Shown here piece after piece: positions 61,946 to 64,000 of a stretch of 64,000 bases of DNA (position 1 is its first letter; every line of letters starts with the position of its first letter). The translations under genes were made by a program, and so were the position numbers. Under the pieces are notes generated by a model, which saw only the letters and a program-made list of their open reading frames with translations, was not told where the DNA came from and ran no database searches. The stretch comes from Anoxybacillus sp050480245 (GTDB lineage Bacteria; Bacillota; Bacilli; Bacillales; Anoxybacillaceae): NCBI GenBank assembly GCA_050480245.1, contig JBCNEQ010000055.1; one strand, written 5' to 3'.

Positions 61946-63799
61946 TCATTCTTTTACTTCTTTTTTCCATAATCCAACCATAAACGCTGTCACAAGTGAA
62001 CCAACTAAAATCGCAAGTACATATAACAATGGATTTCCTTTTACGATTGGGATAACGAAAATGCCACCATGTGGTGCAGGAAGACCGATGCCAAACATCA
62101 TTGTTAACGCCCCTGCAATCGCTGAACCGACAATAATTGATGGGATGACACGTCCTGGATCGGCTGCCGCAAACGGAATGGCTCCTTCTGTAATAAACGA
62201 AGCCCCCATAATATAGCACGTTTTTCCAGCTTCTCGCTCTGCTTTTGTAAATTTCTTTTTAAATAACGTCGTCGCAATCGCTAATCCTAAAGGCGGAACC
62301 ATTCCACCCGCCATAATGGCTGCGTGTGGTGCATAATTTCCCGCATCAATCATTGCAATACCAAACGTGAAGGCAGCTTTATTAATCGGTCCACCCATAT
62401 CAACCGCCATCATTCCTCCAAGGACAAGACCGAGTAAAACAAGGTTGCCTGTTCCCATATTTTCAAGCCATGTTTTCATTCCTTCATTTAACGCTTTTAC
62501 CGGATCAATAACGACATACATCATAATAAGCCCCGTGAGCAATATACCGAATAACGGATAAAGGAGAACAGGTTTAATTCCTTCAAGTGATTGCGGTAGG
62601 CGACTAAACCATTTTTTCAACCCTACAACGAGATAACCTGCTAAAAAGCCAGCGATAAGACCACCTAAAAAACCAGCACCACCATTTGCTGCCATAAATC
62701 CTCCGACCATCCCTGGCGCAAATCCTGGGCGATCTGCGATGCTCATTGCGATAAAACCAGCTAACACAGGGATCATAAGCGCAAAAGCATTGCCCCCACC
62801 AATGTCCATCAGCGCCTTTGCAATCGGATGGAACGACGGATCATTTGGATCGAACGCTTTAATGCCGAAAATAAACGAGATCGCAATTAAAATACCGCCA
62901 CCAACGACAAATGGAAGCATATTCGATACGCCATTCATTAAGTGTTTATAAAAACCTGTTCGTTCTTTTGACGCATACGAATGGTTTCCACCACTTGCAC
63001 GATAAATCGGGGCATCTTGTTTTAATGCTCGTTCAATGAGTTGCTCTGGTTTACGAATCGCATCGGCAACAGGTACTTGGATCACATATTTGCCATCAAA
63101 TCGATCCATTTCTACTTGTTTATCCGCCGCAACGATAATAGCGACCGCTTCTTCAATTTCTTGTTGTGTTAACTCATTTTTCACCCCGCTAGAGCCGTTC
63201 GTTTCTACTTTCATGTCGACTCCCATTTCTTTTGCTTTCGCCTTTAAGGCGTCAGCTGCCATATACGTATGCGCAATGCCTGTCGGGCAAGCGGTAACTG
63301 CCAATATTTTCTTTCCAAACTGTTGCTTCTCTTCTTCCACCATTTCCCCCTCCTTCTCTTGAATTGCTTGAATGATCTGTCGCTTTGTTGAAGCGTTTTC
63401 AATTTTTGATCGAAATGATGAATCCATTAATAATGTTGATAATCGGGATAAAGCTTCTAAATGTGTGTTATCGGCTCCTTCTGGCGCTGCAATCATAAAA
63501 AACAAGTGGCTGCGTTTTCCGTCTAACGCATCGTAATCAATTCCTTCTTTCGAGCGTCCAAAAACAACAGCTGGCATACGAACCGCTTTTGTTTTTGCGT
63601 GAGGGATGGCAATTCCTTCACCGATCCCTGTTGTGCTTTGCGCTTCACGAGCAAAAATCGCTTCGATAAACGTCTGACGATCGTGCAATTTCCCCGTTTT
63701 CTCAAGAACATTTGCTAATTCTTCGATCACTTCTTTTTTTGTTCGTGCTTTCAAATCAAGAACAATCGTATCTTCTGTCAACAAATCAGTTATTCTCAT
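61946..63799 (-). CDS. fruA: PTS fructose-specific enzyme IIABC
   Basis: This 617-aa protein has fused domains in the order IIA (1-150, phospho-histidine in GEGIAIPHAKT), IIB (about 165-265, cysteine in ILAVTACPTGIAHTYMAA) and IIC (285-617, eight or more transmembrane segments beginning MNGVSNMLPFVVGGGILIA). It imports and phosphorylates fructose to fructose 1-phosphate using phosphate from HPr. Its ATG overlaps the fruK stop (ATGA), so the kinase and transporter are coupled, as in the fruRKA operon. Confidence 0.94.
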   Translation of the reverse strand: MRITDLLTEDTIVLDLKARTKKEVIEELANVLEKTGKLHDRQTFIEAIFAREAQSTTGIGEGIAIPHAKTKAVRMPAVVFGRSKEGIDYDALDGKRSHLFFMIAAPEGADNTHLEALSRLSTLLMDSSFRSKIENASTKRQIIQAIQEKEGEMVEEEKQQFGKKILAVTACPTGIAHTYMAADALKAKAKEMGVDMKVETNGSSGVKNELTQQEIEEAVAIIVAADKQVEMDRFDGKYVIQVPVADAIRKPEQLIERALKQDAPIYRASGGNHSYASKERTGFYKHLMNGVSNMLPFVVGGGILIAISFIFGIKAFDPNDPSFHPIAKALMDIGGGNAFALMIPVLAGFIAMSIADRPGFAPGMVGGFMAANGGAGFLGGLIAGFLAGYLVVGLKKWFSRLPQSLEGIKPVLLYPLFGILLTGLIMMYVVIDPVKALNEGMKTWLENMGTGNLVLLGLVLGGMMAVDMGGPINKAAFTFGIAMIDAGNYAPHAAIMAGGMVPPLGLAIATTLFKKKFTKAEREAGKTCYIMGASFITEGAIPFAAADPGRVIPSIIVGSAIAGALTMMFGIGLPAPHGGIFVIPIVKGNPLLYVLAILVGSLVTAFMVGLWKKEVKE

Positions 63800-64000
63800 A
63801 CAACATCCTCCATTCGTGTGATGTTTACTTCACCGAGCAAGCGATGAACTTCTTCTTCTGTACACAAATCTTCAGAAAATGCCGTCGCACTCCCTGCCGC
63901 AACGCTATATCGAAACGCTTCTTCAAGCGATGCTTCATTCACATATGCACCTAAAAATCCAGCTACCATCGAATCACCAGCACCAACTGAATTTTTCACT
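63796..64000 (-). CDS. fruK: 1-phosphofructokinase FruK, C-terminal part
   Basis: The last 67 or so codons are visible; the rest lies beyond the right edge. KNSVGAGDSMVAGFLGAYV carries the catalytic aspartate and anion hole (GAGD) of the PfkB sugar-kinase family. YSVAAGSATAFSEDLCT follows, typical of 1-phosphofructokinase ends. It phosphorylates fructose 1-phosphate made by the adjacent FruA to fructose 1,6-bisphosphate. It is partial only because of the window boundary. Confidence 0.9.
   Translation of the reverse strand, partial: VKNSVGAGDSMVAGFLGAYVNEASLEEAFRYSVAAGSATAFSEDLCTEEEVHRLLGEVNITRMEDVV

Overview
The window reads as the chromosome of a thermophilic or moderately thermophilic Bacillaceae, closest in feel to Anoxybacillus/Geobacillus. 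The basis is protein-level resemblance and gene order (parE-parC, yneT, plsY, ypmS-ypmR-ypmQ, ypmP-ilvA, dfrA-thyA, tatA-tatC, ypiP-yphP, rtp), together with purine-rich Shine-Dalgarno sites and many GTG/TTG starts. No rRNA, tRNA or CRISPR array was seen.

1-23.6 kb is an AT-rich accessory (defence) region. It opens with a decayed IS3-family fragment, a 51-aa ORF, a broken TPR fragment and a 1173-aa TPR protein with a PIN-like C-terminal region. A GC-rich IS1634/IS4-like insertion sequence follows; its ends are intact but its transposase is broken twice. Next comes a complete BREX locus in the order brxE-brxA-brxB-brxC-pglX-pglZ-brxD-brxHI, the layout known as type 6. An XRE-type regulator and a transcription terminator precede it. 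A tyrosine recombinase with one nonsense codon and no catalytic C-terminus abuts its downstream end.

23.9-50.2 kb is mostly core genome on the minus strand: a NorQ/NorD-like ATPase and VWA pair, a CstR-like repressor, the replication terminator protein gene rtp with a Ter-like site at its promoter, purU, a formate/nitrite transporter, speE, a PilZ protein, topoisomerase IV, plsY, an RsmF-like methyltransferase, the ypm genes, ilvA, dfrA-thyA, tatA-tatC, a cation/dicarboxylate symporter, ypiP, a bacilliredoxin and metA. A C-terminal scrap of hypE sits between thyA and tatC.

50.2-55.6 kb is a rearranged zone. Two convergent genes were truncated and fused, and a 5-oxoprolinase cluster (pxpB-pxpC-pxpA plus an NRAMP-family transporter) lies beside IS21 and IS3 remnants. 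A short inverted hairpin repeat occurs at both ends of this segment.

55.6-64 kb returns to chromosomal genes: RraA-like, YdjM-like, an acyltransferase-3 membrane protein, a decayed chemotaxis receptor, a HemD-like protein, a KinB-like sensor kinase, a second Ter-like site in the same orientation as the first, a flavodoxin with a Fur-box-like promoter, and fruK-fruA running off the right edge. RTP and the two Ter-like sites suggest the window lies in or near the chromosome terminus.
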